Of a stretch of DNA of 64,000 nucleotides, positions 52,702 through 61,902 are shown in pieces (position 1 is the first letter of the stretch; every line of letters starts with the position of its first letter). Under the pieces are notes generated by a model, which was given only the letters and a program-made list of their open reading frames with translations, did not search any database and was not told the origin of the DNA. The stretch spans positions 62,001 to 126,000 of the forward strand of contig JBKEBD010000004.1 in assembly GCA_047972995.1 (NCBI GenBank), in the 5' to 3' direction. This DNA is from JBKEDC01 sp047972995 (GTDB taxonomy: Bacteria > Bacteroidota > Bacteroidia > Bacteroidales > Prolixibacteraceae). The position numbers were made by a program, and so were the translations under genes.

Positions 52702-54642
52702 TTACTCGATAGTGATGTTATCGATATATAAATCGTAGTCTGACTCCTTACCTGTCTTCAACGCAAATAGGCTCAATTCAGCATCTGTGTTGAATGCGCC
52801 TGACATAGCCGAAATGTCGATTGTTATTTTCTTCCATGCCCCTTGAGTATCAATTGAACCAGAATAATCATTGTCTCCTGTTGTTGGTGTCAATGCAAGG
52901 TCTGATGCATCTTCAATAGTTCCAAAATTTACTTTGTCGTAAGTATTGGATTCCCCATAATAAAGGTTGCAAGAAAGTGATTTTGCACTTGAAGTACCTT
53001 TAATATACATAGTGATTTTTGTTGGATTTGCTGGTAATGTAGTCGAACCAGCAAGTGCTGTGAACACATAATCATTTTTTGCAGTTGTACCATTAAGGTG
53101 CAATGCAGAAGAACCACTTAGTCCGCCTGTTTCTGATTGAACTGCATAACCTGCAGAAACCAACCCAAAAGAATTAAGATTTCCTGTGAATGCTGACCAA
53201 TCGTTGAAATTAGAACCAGCGAATAAAACAGATCCTGTTTCTTCAGGAGTTTCTGTTCCGTCACCCTCTAGGATTTCAAATTGTTCTGTTGTTTGAATTC
53301 CCTTCAATCCAGCTTGACTGAAATAGTTCTCTAACGTACCATACAGTTTTACTTCTTTACCCATAATAGCACCTGATGTAGCAACTAATCCTAAATTTGT
53401 TCTTGCATCTGAATCTACTCCGCTTAATTGCACAAGTACCATCTTAGTCATATCGGTTTCATCGGCGCTCTCAGCAATTGCAATATTAGTGTCGGTCGCA
53501 CCTGTTGCCGACGGATCTGTTACAACTGTGTTAGGACTACCATAAACCACATTACCTACCACATAACCTTTCACCCATGCAGATGTTTTATCTTGTGCTA
53601 TTGTATTGATGACTTGGCCACAAGAATATGGATTGGCATTTGTTCCATCACCATCTTCTGTTTCGTCACCTCCGTCTGTTCCGTCACCATCAGTGCAATC
53701 TACTGTTGCTTTGAAGTTAGCTACTTGGAAAGTAGTTGTGCCGCTGTTTGAAATGTATTCAAAACCAAAGTAAACAGTAGTGTAAGTGATTGCAGAAAGA
53801 TCAATATCGCCCGAAGCAGTGAAAGCAGAATATCCACTAGTAGTTTCAGGAGCTAGCGTGAAGGTTAGTTCTGTTTTATTGGCCGTTGCAGGGTCTGCAC
53901 TATCCATGGCAAACACTTTAAGAAGAGCGCCATTGGAATAGCCTTGTGCTGTTTCAAAGCGAATCGCTTTAGCTTCTGCTGCACTAAAATCAAATGCAGG
54001 AGAAATTAACCATTCATCATAGCTTGATGCCGTACCTTTGTTTCCTGTCATCGAAGCATAGTTTGTGCCGTTATATGAGCTGTATGCCCAAACCTTATCG
54101 CCTTCTGCACCAGCTTTCGACCATCCATCTTCACCTAATGTTTCAGTGAAAGAATACGCATATACATAGTCATACGTGATTTTATCTTTATCAGGGTCAA
54201 ACAATACAGTTGAAATACCATAAGTGGTTGTTTCATTGCCAAGCACGTTTTTAGCCATTGGGATGAGGGTTTCTACATCTAATTCGATGGCTCTTTCGTC
54301 GCTATCGTCAACAGCTACATAAAGGGGCACTTTGCTGTAGATAACATTTGCCATTGTTAGTTCGTAGTTGCCAATTTCCAACGAAAGAGGTGCTGTTGTG
54401 ATTGTTGCACCATCTTCCGACACTTCCGCTACTTTCACTGAAGTAGTGGTAGTTACACCGGTGTATTCTCGATATAATTTTACGGTCACGGTTAAATCTG
54501 CCGCTGCAGCAGTTACCGTTTCAGGAGTTGAAAGTTCTAAAACCACGTTGCCTGAGTAAGTTTGCTCGCCAAACTCCTCGATACAAGAGTTAAAACCTAC
54601 TAGCACGGCTAGTACGGCAAAAATTCTAAATGTATTTTTCAT
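52702..54642 (-). CDS. Multi-domain surface lipoprotein with an OB-fold-like (DUF6359-type) domain
   Basis: 646 residues. Lipoprotein signal with lipobox FNSC (Cys20). About 40-150 is an immunoglobulin-like beta domain. About 160-315 is a jelly-roll like a choice-of-anchor domain (SYDEWLISPAFDFSAAEAKAIRFE in pieces, TTFQVANFKATVDC). After an acidic linker, about 330-470 carries NPYSCGQVINTIAQDKTSAWVKGYVVG, the start of DUF6359-type OB-fold modules that often accompany secreted nucleases. About 480-646 is another jelly-roll (WKKITIDISAM...DLYIDNITIE). It starts 2 bp after the endonuclease stop. Probably binds the substrate at the cell surface. Confidence 0.8.
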   Translation of the reverse strand: MKNTFRIFAVLAVLVGFNSCIEEFGEQTYSGNVVLELSTPETVTAAAADLTVTVKLYREYTGVTTTTSVKVAEVSEDGATITTAPLSLEIGNYELTMANVIYSKVPLYVAVDDSDERAIELDVETLIPMAKNVLGNETTTYGISTVLFDPDKDKITYDYVYAYSFTETLGEDGWSKAGAEGDKVWAYSSYNGTNYASMTGNKGTASSYDEWLISPAFDFSAAEAKAIRFETAQGYSNGALLKVFAMDSADPATANKTELTFTLAPETTSGYSAFTASGDIDLSAITYTTVYFGFEYISNSGTTTFQVANFKATVDCTDGDGTDGGDETEDGDGTNANPYSCGQVINTIAQDKTSAWVKGYVVGNVVYGSPNTVVTDPSATGATDTNIAIAESADETDMTKMVLVQLSGVDSDARTNLGLVATSGAIMGKEVKLYGTLENYFSQAGLKGIQTTEQFEILEGDGTETPEETGSVLFAGSNFNDWSAFTGNLNSFGLVSAGYAVQSETGGLSGSSALHLNGTTAKNDYVFTALAGSTTLPANPTKITMYIKGTSSAKSLSCNLYYGESNTYDKVNFGTIEDASDLALTPTTGDNDYSGSIDTQGAWKKITIDISAMSGAFNTDAELSLFALKTGKESDYDLYIDNITIE

Positions 54643-54644
54643 GA

Positions 54645-55664
54645 CTAATTATTTTTATAAGTTACACCACCGTCCCACGCTTGATTTTGCATGTCACCAA
54701 AGAGGTAATCAACCAATTCGGGGTGGTCGACAAATGGATTTCTGTTTTTCTGATTGCTATACACAATGTTTGAACGTCGAATTTCAAAAGGGTCAACGGG
54801 GTCATCGCTGTGCCACTTAATCAGGTCGGTGAGTACACCATGGCGAGCTTCTGTGCTTGTGGTGTAAATTTCATTGTCGAGCACAATGCCACATTCGCCA
54901 TTCCAGCGAAGTTGCATATAGAACATAATGCGCGCTACGTCGCCACGACCCGACTCCATAGGAGCATAAGCAGCAGTGCCATGAATGCCATAATAGCTTT
55001 CATCTCCATCTTTTTCAGCAAAGTCGCGGTTGCTTTTGCGCGTGTTAACGCTCAATTCTTCGGCTTTCAGATTGTAGATATCACTTGCAGGACCCGCCTC
55101 ATTATTGGAAATCGCACCGCCTAAGCCTTTTGATTTCGCCCACACGTGCTCACGATTCCAAGTTGCGCCCTGATCCCAACTTGCATTTACAAGATGTTCT
55201 TCATAAGAACACCAGATTTTAGTTTCATCTAGCGGGTGTCGGTCGGCATCAACCAAGATAGAGCGAGCCTCACCATAGGTAACAGGAACGAAATTGTTTT
55301 TCACGATAGCCGCCAAAGCTGCGCGCAGCTGATTTCCTTTTTTGCCTACTGCCGAAGCGTAGTAATCTTCCAAGTCGATAGATGCCACAGCGAGCACATG
55401 GTATTTTGCCGTGTCGCTATAGTTTTTGGGTGTGCCAAGCACGAGGATATCACCTTTGCTATCCACCGAAGGGGTGATGTAGTGATAAGTCGTTGCTTCT
55501 CCGTCGCCGTTGCCATTGCCATCTCCGTCACCGTCAGTTTCTCCATTCGGGTCAACATAGTCGGGAGGCAATGGAATGGTGTTTGAATCGTCTGTACAGG
55601 CGTATGTTCCTAGCAAAAGTGCTAGAAACAATACGCTAAGTATATTTGTATTTTTCAATTTCAT
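54645..55664 (-). CDS. Endonuclease I-family extracellular nuclease (lipoprotein)
   Basis: 339 residues with lipobox TYAC (Cys23) and a Gly/Asp-rich linker. The nuclease domain (about 65-330) has TWNREHVWAKSKGLGG, DIYNLKAEELSVNTRKSNRDF in pieces and APMESGRGDVARIMFYMQLRW, the conserved residues of the endonuclease I / NucM family, which contains the His-Asn metal-dependent catalytic centre. It would cut DNA (or RNA) outside the cell. Starts 2 bp after the preceding lipoprotein stop. Confidence 0.9.
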   Translation of the reverse strand: MKLKNTNILSVLFLALLLGTYACTDDSNTIPLPPDYVDPNGETDGDGDGNGNGDGEATTYHYITPSVDSKGDILVLGTPKNYSDTAKYHVLAVASIDLEDYYASAVGKKGNQLRAALAAIVKNNFVPVTYGEARSILVDADRHPLDETKIWCSYEEHLVNASWDQGATWNREHVWAKSKGLGGAISNNEAGPASDIYNLKAEELSVNTRKSNRDFAEKDGDESYYGIHGTAAYAPMESGRGDVARIMFYMQLRWNGECGIVLDNEIYTTSTEARHGVLTDLIKWHSDDPVDPFEIRRSNIVYSNQKNRNPFVDHPELVDYLFGDMQNQAWDGGVTYKNN

Positions 55665-55666
55665 GC

Positions 55667-56596
55667 TTATTCAATATATGGGTCTTCCAAAAGTTCAAAT
55701 GCAGGTGCTGGCGATGCTTTTGTACATTTATATGTACAGATAACATACTGAGTAGAACCAGTGTAGATTGCTTGACGCACTTTGTAGGTGATTGCCGAGC
55801 CATTTGATTCGATTGCCGCACCACTTTCAGCATATCTGATTTGAAGCATGATATTCACCGCTTCACCAATGCGCGAAACACATTCAGCCAAGAAACCTTC
55901 TGGATCGGTTTCTAACGCTTTTAAAACTGGGTCAACCACTCCATCATTGTAAGTTACCACATCACCAGTCAAGCGGAATCTTGTTGTACAGTCGAAGTTG
56001 GCATTATATGGGCTTGAACCATAATACACTTCTTCTTCGGTTTCATACTTATCTTTGTAGCAATATTTACCGAGTTCAGGATCGGCTGCAATAATGCGCG
56101 TAAATTGAGTGAACTCATCGGTTTCGCCAACGGCTACTGTTTTTTGTCCGGTGAAAGCCGAAACATTTACAATAGTTGATACTCCCCATTGCATACTTGA
56201 TTTTACATCGAAGAGTTCAGTTTTTTCAGAAACCTCACCACCAATAGCCGACGCATAGTTATAAGTCATATTCAAAGCTGTTCCAACACCATAGCCTAGC
56301 AATGCGCTTTGTTTGTTCAAAATCAAAGCACCATATTTAGCCGCATAATCAGGATACAATACCGTGTCGGCTGCAATTTGTGTTGCCATTTCGAATTCTT
56401 CGGTAGTAATTGCTTCTAATTTTGCTTGTGTTGAAATAGTTACATAATCGCTTGGTGTAAGCGTGTAGGTCAAGTCGTTCTCCACCGGACCCGTATATTC
56501 GCTTTCAAGCGTATCGTTGATATCTTCCATTGGAGAACAAGCCACCACGCCAAAAGCTAGGGCTGCCGCAAGGAATGTATATTTAATATTTTTCAT
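55667..56596 (-). CDS. Lipoprotein of unknown function in the receptor-nuclease operon
   Basis: 309 residues with lipobox VVAC (Cys20). No known domain recognised. The mature part has TYTLTPSDYVTISTQAKLEAITTEEFEM near 45-72, a Tyr-rich middle and two Cys pairs (YCYKDK, NFDCTT; CTYKC). In Bacteroidota, lipoproteins right after a TonB-dependent receptor commonly sit on top of the barrel and bind the substrate, which is my guess here. 116 bp separate it from the receptor stop, and 2 bp from the endonuclease start. Confidence 0.75.
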   Translation of the reverse strand: MKNIKYTFLAAALAFGVVACSPMEDINDTLESEYTGPVENDLTYTLTPSDYVTISTQAKLEAITTEEFEMATQIAADTVLYPDYAAKYGALILNKQSALLGYGVGTALNMTYNYASAIGGEVSEKTELFDVKSSMQWGVSTIVNVSAFTGQKTVAVGETDEFTQFTRIIAADPELGKYCYKDKYETEEEVYYGSSPYNANFDCTTRFRLTGDVVTYNDGVVDPVLKALETDPEGFLAECVSRIGEAVNIMLQIRYAESGAAIESNGSAITYKVRQAIYTGSTQYVICTYKCTKASPAPAFELLEDPYIE

Positions 56597-56712
56597 TTTA
56601 CTATATTTTGAAGATGGTTGGATTATTTGATGTTAAATACTTTGTTTTTTACGCCACTCATTCAACGTGCTTAGCCAAAATCCAATATCGAATAATCTAA
56701 AAATCTAATTTA

Positions 56713-59307
56713 TTAAAAGTTCACTTTCATTCCCAATGAGAATGTTCTTCCAAAACCATAGTACACACCAGCAGTTCTCCATGTGTGGTCGGTTCCATCG
56801 GTAGCATCGGCAATATATTCGGTGTTGAACAAGTTGTTCACATTACCAAACACACGCGATTTCAAACCACCAATTTGGAAGTTATATCCTAAGTTTATAT
56901 CAACAAGGAAAGCATCGGGCATTTGCCATGAGTCAACACCTTTTGCACTTTGAGCTGTTCTGGCTGCAGGATCGAAATCGGCGAAGTTTTTACCGAAGTA
57001 GTTACCATCAATACCAATGTTCCAATCTTTGAAGAATCTGTAGTTGATACCCAAAGCTGCTGTATTTTGCGCTGAGTTACCCACGCTCACACCATCAAGA
57101 TAAGCATGGAATTCTCCTAGTAAGATTTGGTTTTCGTCGAAAGCTTTGAAGTTTACATCGTCGATGTATTTCCAGAAACCTAATGAACCCATAGCTCTAA
57201 TGGTCAGGTCTTTTGTTGGTTTATAAGTAGCTTCTAACTCAATACCTTGGTGACGAGAGTTAATACCCAATACGTTGTATGACTGTTCGTTGAATGTTTT
57301 TCTCAAACCTTGGTCGCGCCATTCTGTCCAGTAAGCACCAATTTTAGCGTTAAAGTTTGATGTTTGGAATCCGTATCCAGCCTCGAAAGTCAATACTTTT
57401 TCCAACTCTTGAGTTACCGCAGGCTCATTAGAATAGCCATTGAAGATTTGTGTTTGGAAAGGTGTACGCGTGAAGTAACCGGCATTAACAAATGCGTTGT
57501 GATTGTCGGTGAAGTTGTAGTTCAAACCTCCTTTAATACTCCAATCTACGAAGTTTTGCCAATCAGACAATTGACTTCCCGGTGTGTATTGGTAGTAGTC
57601 AATGCGACGTACGTTTTGGTATGATACTGTTCCTGATGCGAAACCTGAAATCTTATCTTTCGAATATTCAGCTTGGGCAAACAAACCATTGCGAATAATT
57701 TGCTCATCATTCCAATAGCTGTATTTGTCGCCTTCGCGAAGCGGAGTGTTAGGATTCATGTTCACATTCCAGTCGGTAGTATAGTATTGACCACCTAAAA
57801 GGTCTTCAATTTCCATGTAGTGTTCGCCATGATAGTAGCGAGAATCAAAACCGAATGTATATTCAATGTTTTGTGTATTGTGTGTAAGCGTTGATAGCAA
57901 ACCAAACCATTCGTGGTCATTCACTGAATTTCCGATAAGGAAATCGGCTTCGCCACCTTTAGCTTGGTTGTGTTCTGTAATTTTGTCGAAATCGATCAAA
58001 CCTTCGCCTGTTCTCCATTGAGTAGATGCAGTAGGGTAAGTGTAGTTGTTGTAACTATAAGCAATTTCGCTAGCTTTATCACCTGCCATGCGACGACCAC
58101 CACCCGATGCAATAGACGCATAAACCGTCGTATTCAATTTAGTGTCGGTGCTAATGTGCCAATAGTGGTTCAACGATGCTTGAGGTTTGTGGTAATAGTT
58201 GTATCCGTAAGCTCCGTTATAGGCTTTACCATTACGCACACCTGCTTCCGAGTTCAAACGAGTTCCCCAAGGGTTAGTGTAAGGGTTTTCCGCATCCATG
58301 TTTTTGAACTGCGCAATCGTATGCTGGCTTCCGCGTTGGTTGTGCCATTGTGGTGCACCAAAAACTTGGAATGATAGCGTATGTTGTGGGTTGATTACTT
58401 TCGACACGTTGACAAAGTAGTTTTGACCGCTAAATTCGGTTCCTTGCACATAGCCATCACCCGAAGTCATACCTCCCAATAAGGTAATTGCCCAACCATT
58501 TTCCATTAGACCAGTAGAAACATTGAAGCTTAATTTTTTGTAGCCATCATTCCCCATACCGTAGTACACCGAACCGCCTTTTTTAGCATCGGCACTTTTA
58601 GTGATGATGTTCATAGTTCCACCAACTGAAGAAATCGCAATTTTGGCAGCTCCCAATCCACGTTGTACTTGCATAATCGAAGTTACATCGCTCAAACCTG
58701 CCCAGTTTGAGAAGTAAACTCTACCGTTTGTCATGTCGTTCACCGGAACACCGTTAATAAGTACCCCAATGTTCGAGGTGTTGAAACCACGAATATTAAT
58801 ACGAGAATCACCGAAACCACCACCTTGCTTTGTTACATAAACCGAAGGTGTTGATTTCAAAATTTCGGGAAACTCTTGGTTACCTAGCTTTTCTGTAATG
58901 ATAGAAGCTGGAATGTTAGAAATAGCTACCGGAGTTTTACGGTCGGTAGCATAGGAAGCAATTACTGCTACTTCGCTCAAGCCTAATGCTGAAGGCTCCA
59001 GCTCGATAGTGCCCAACTTGGTAGCACCTTTTACTGCAACTTTCTTCACCACAGTATTGTAGCCGATGAAAGAAAATACAAGGGTTTGTTCTCCCTCGGG
59101 AACTTTCAACTCAAATTTACCATCGATATCGGTTAAGATACCCACTTTTGAGTTAGACTCTAAATAAACCGTGCTACCCACCAACGACTCGCCGTTGGCT
59201 GCATCAATCACAGTACCTGTCACCATCGATTGTGCCCAAGCCGAAGCCGACACAAAAAGAACAAGTGCTAGTGTGCAAAGAAATTTGCCGAAACTTTGTT
59301 TTCTCAT
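56713..59307 (-). CDS. TonB-dependent receptor with carboxypeptidase-regulatory-like domain (paralogue 2)
   Basis: About 864 residues from ATG 59307 (MRKQSFGKFLCTLALVLFV); the frame's earlier ATG at 59337 lies inside the promoter element. A signal peptide ending ASAWAQ is followed by a CarboxypepD_reg-like domain (MVTGTVIDAANGESLVGSTVYLE in pieces), a plug with RINIRGFNTSNIGVLINGVPVND and GGTMNIITKSAD, and the barrel. First gene of an operon with two lipoproteins and an endonuclease, so it is the likely importer of the product of that enzyme. Confidence 0.92.
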   Translation of the reverse strand: MRKQSFGKFLCTLALVLFVSASAWAQSMVTGTVIDAANGESLVGSTVYLESNSKVGILTDIDGKFELKVPEGEQTLVFSFIGYNTVVKKVAVKGATKLGTIELEPSALGLSEVAVIASYATDRKTPVAISNIPASIITEKLGNQEFPEILKSTPSVYVTKQGGGFGDSRINIRGFNTSNIGVLINGVPVNDMTNGRVYFSNWAGLSDVTSIMQVQRGLGAAKIAISSVGGTMNIITKSADAKKGGSVYYGMGNDGYKKLSFNVSTGLMENGWAITLLGGMTSGDGYVQGTEFSGQNYFVNVSKVINPQHTLSFQVFGAPQWHNQRGSQHTIAQFKNMDAENPYTNPWGTRLNSEAGVRNGKAYNGAYGYNYYHKPQASLNHYWHISTDTKLNTTVYASIASGGGRRMAGDKASEIAYSYNNYTYPTASTQWRTGEGLIDFDKITEHNQAKGGEADFLIGNSVNDHEWFGLLSTLTHNTQNIEYTFGFDSRYYHGEHYMEIEDLLGGQYYTTDWNVNMNPNTPLREGDKYSYWNDEQIIRNGLFAQAEYSKDKISGFASGTVSYQNVRRIDYYQYTPGSQLSDWQNFVDWSIKGGLNYNFTDNHNAFVNAGYFTRTPFQTQIFNGYSNEPAVTQELEKVLTFEAGYGFQTSNFNAKIGAYWTEWRDQGLRKTFNEQSYNVLGINSRHQGIELEATYKPTKDLTIRAMGSLGFWKYIDDVNFKAFDENQILLGEFHAYLDGVSVGNSAQNTAALGINYRFFKDWNIGIDGNYFGKNFADFDPAARTAQSAKGVDSWQMPDAFLVDINLGYNFQIGGLKSRVFGNVNNLFNTEYIADATDGTDHTWRTAGVYYGFGRTFSLGMKVNF

Positions 59308-59334
59308 TTTTTTATTTTGTTTAAAGTAACAGTG

Positions 59335-59342
59335 CAAAAATA
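59335..59342 (-). promoter_or_regulatory. Putative -7 element of the receptor-nuclease operon
   Basis: Minus-strand TATTTTTG lies 27 bp before ATG 59307. Confidence 0.5.
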
Positions 59343-59526
59343 CACTCTTATTAACTAAAGCGTGATGTTTTTTCGTTGCAATTTTATTAATTATTCCTTA
59401 TTAAATGTTTTTTTATATGATTATAACCCGATATAATTCTAAAATCGTCATAAATACCAAATATATTTTTAAAAATTTTAGCAAAATAAAACAGCCATGC
59501 TGTAGGTTTAACCCAACTTTCACTCC

Positions 59527-59744
59527 AAAAAAATAGGCTCTATGTTGTTTGTAGTAGGCAAGTCCCATCGGGCTTCAATCTTAATGATTGAGATTAATCC
59601 CTTGCGGGGAATAGTGGCGTGAATATCTTTATGCTAATAAGATTAATCGCCTACAGCGAAGCATTTTCATGGCAAAAGACACAATTTGCGAGCCGCCGTG
59701 TCAAACATGCTACCCACTACAAACAACATAGAGCCAAAAATTTT
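59527..59744. mobile_element. ~215-bp mini-element with 20-bp perfect terminal inverted repeats (MITE-like)
   Basis: GGCTCTATGTTGTTTGTAGT at 59536-59555 is exactly inverted at 59716-59735; with one mismatch the match extends by three bases inward. A/T runs flank both ends. The inside has no frame of note, and a small hairpin around AATCTTAATGATT. The sequence of the ends is unrelated to the 39418 element. Confidence 0.6.
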
Positions 59745-59916
59745 CTCCACAATGACTCAAATATTTCAGCCACAACAGTTGAAGAATGCTAACAAAGAAG
59801 ATTAAGGTTGACATTACATGATGAACAGCTCTCAATGATTTGGTAAAAAGTGTCCATTGATCTTGCAACTGCTCAAAATGCCAAATCTTCGAGTTTCAGC
59901 AAATTTACAGTTCGCT

Positions 59917-61743
59917 TTATTCCAACACAAACACCGAATCGCCAAGCTGCACTACCTTATTTCTAATAAGGAGTTGTTCATCTCGGAAGCTATCGATTGC
60001 TGAAGAGTGAAGAAGTACAGGCGCATTTAAGCGAAGTGGAACGATCGTAGCCTGATAAACATAGAGCAATGGTGGAACACTATCGTTATAAATAATATAA
60101 TGACTACTTCCTTTTATGAGCTGCACCACCCCTTCTTGGTCATAGCGAAATACATACACATCGTTGCGTCGTGAAAAACGATCGTATGCATTCTCCGCTA
60201 TGGCGAACAACAGCAACAAGCACGACAGTTTTAAATATCTCCGCTTATTACACCAAACCCCTGCCATGAAAGTCAAAACCGACACCACAAGCAAAGCTAA
60301 ACCGAACTCCGAAAGGTATATGTTTTTTATTGCAGCATAAGCCCACGAGCTCATCCACTGAAAAATTTGCAAGAAAAGATGCACTAACCAATCAAGCACA
60401 ACAAAAAATGGAGTTGCCAAGGTTTGCCAAGGCGATAAGAAAAGAGCAAACAAACTCAGCCCAAGAATGATCGTAGCCGCGGGAATTGCTACCAAATTGC
60501 TCACTAAAAAATAGCTTGGGAATTGATGAAAATAATACAAACTAAGGGGAGCTGTGCCCAATTGTACAGCCAAAGAAATCGTTATGATTCCCCAAAACCA
60601 ACCGCCTAACTTTGTGCGAGGTGCATAAATTCGAGCAAACGATGGGTGCAAAAATACAATGGCGATAACGGCAGCATAGGAAAGCTGAAAACCCACATCG
60701 AAAAGTAAATTCGGATTCACCACAAGTAACACTAAAGCCGACAGAGCAATAGAACTATAAATAGCACCATCGCGATGAAGCAAACGCCCCACAATTAACA
60801 CCGAAAACATGAATGCTGCACGCAACACCGAAGACGACGAGCCCATGAGTAAGGCATAAAACCAAATGCCCGAAAAAACCAATAAAGCATAGAGCCATAG
60901 CCACTTCTGCTTCCGACTAAGGGGTTTCAACAAAAACAAAATTAGTCCGCACACAATGCCCACGTGCAAGCCACTCACCGCCAAAATGTGCATGATGCCC
61001 GCATCGCGGAAATAGGTCTTTTGCTCGGTGGTTAAATCTGCGCGATAGCCCAAAGCCAAGGCGGAAACCAAGGATGAGGATTCTGCCGACAGATGAGCGG
61101 AATAAATGCCTAATAAATCATGGCGAAATGCGGCAAGTTGATGGCGTATGATTTTATGTTCTTGCTGAATGACATCGTAAATAAGGGTTGGAATATAACA
61201 TCGATAATGAATGCCCTTCTTTGCCATGTAGCCCGCATAATCGAAAGCATAAGGTGCTTTCTGGTTAACCAAACGCGATAGCTTAACGGACATCAAATAA
61301 TGGTAGCCAAACTGAAAAACAGTGTCGGGCGTTTCTTTGGGCAAAAATGCCAACAATTTAGAAGAAACAAGGCTATCATCTTCGGCTTTGCATATTTGAA
61401 ATACAGCCTGTTTGCTATTTTTGTTCTCCGTTAGTGGTTCTTCTAATTGCAAGAGCAGCACCTGCTCTGCTTGTGTTGAATCGGGCACTTGCTCAGGCAA
61501 CTGCCACTGATAATTAAAAGCCGAAAGCAGCACGAAAAGCGTGGCAATACTCCACGTAGAAAATAAGTTTTTGGTGTTGAAATCGAATCGATGCAGCTTG
61601 CGCACGCTAAGAGCTAACAGCCCCAACACAAAAACCATGAAAATGCGCAGCCCGGTGGCTTCAGGAAAATAGCGAGCACACAAAATGCCAATCAGCCAAA
61701 ACTGAAGCAACTTAATAATGGGGTTATCTCGGAGTAGGTGCAT
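59917..61743 (-). CDS. comEC: ComEC/Rec2-like DNA channel without a nuclease domain
   Basis: About 608 residues from ATG 61743 (MHLLRDNPIIKLLQFW). N-terminal helices, a DUF4131-type OB-like domain (about 100-200) and a Competence domain (about 210-490) with HILAVSGLHVGIVCGLI and many hydrophobic helices. Typical full-length ComEC proteins of about 750 residues end in a metallo-beta-lactamase-like domain; here the protein stops shortly after the helices (ending LGDSVFVLE), and no HxHxDH motif is present. ComEC carries single-stranded DNA across the inner membrane in natural transformation. The frame extends to 61824, but the -7 element at 61750-61757 excludes the longer start. Confidence 0.88.
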   Translation of the reverse strand: MHLLRDNPIIKLLQFWLIGILCARYFPEATGLRIFMVFVLGLLALSVRKLHRFDFNTKNLFSTWSIATLFVLLSAFNYQWQLPEQVPDSTQAEQVLLLQLEEPLTENKNSKQAVFQICKAEDDSLVSSKLLAFLPKETPDTVFQFGYHYLMSVKLSRLVNQKAPYAFDYAGYMAKKGIHYRCYIPTLIYDVIQQEHKIIRHQLAAFRHDLLGIYSAHLSAESSSLVSALALGYRADLTTEQKTYFRDAGIMHILAVSGLHVGIVCGLILFLLKPLSRKQKWLWLYALLVFSGIWFYALLMGSSSSVLRAAFMFSVLIVGRLLHRDGAIYSSIALSALVLLVVNPNLLFDVGFQLSYAAVIAIVFLHPSFARIYAPRTKLGGWFWGIITISLAVQLGTAPLSLYYFHQFPSYFLVSNLVAIPAATIILGLSLFALFLSPWQTLATPFFVVLDWLVHLFLQIFQWMSSWAYAAIKNIYLSEFGLALLVVSVLTFMAGVWCNKRRYLKLSCLLLLFAIAENAYDRFSRRNDVYVFRYDQEGVVQLIKGSSHYIIYNDSVPPLLYVYQATIVPLRLNAPVLLHSSAIDSFRDEQLLIRNKVVQLGDSVFVLE

Positions 61744-61749
61744 GATAGT

Positions 61750-61757
61750 CAAATATA
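61750..61757 (-). promoter_or_regulatory. Putative -7 element of comEC
   Basis: Minus-strand TATATTTG ends 7 bp before ATG 61743, so the transcript would have almost no leader. Confidence 0.4.
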
Positions 61758-61835
61758 CATCTTTTTTAACATCTAATGTTTCAAATAACGTAAGACATCG
61801 ACAGACTAAGCTGCGAATCAGCACCTGTTTTAAAC

Positions 61836-61882
61836 AAAAAAAGTCCCATTTTGAACGAAGTAATTCAAAATGGAACTTTCAC
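61836..61882 (-). terminator. Terminator after the outer-membrane receptor at the window end
   Basis: CCCATTTTGAA and TTCAAAATGG pair around an 8-nt loop, with further AAGT/ACTT pairing and A/T runs. Confidence 0.75.
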
Positions 61883-61902
61883 ATTTTCAACAAACAGTTA
61901 AA

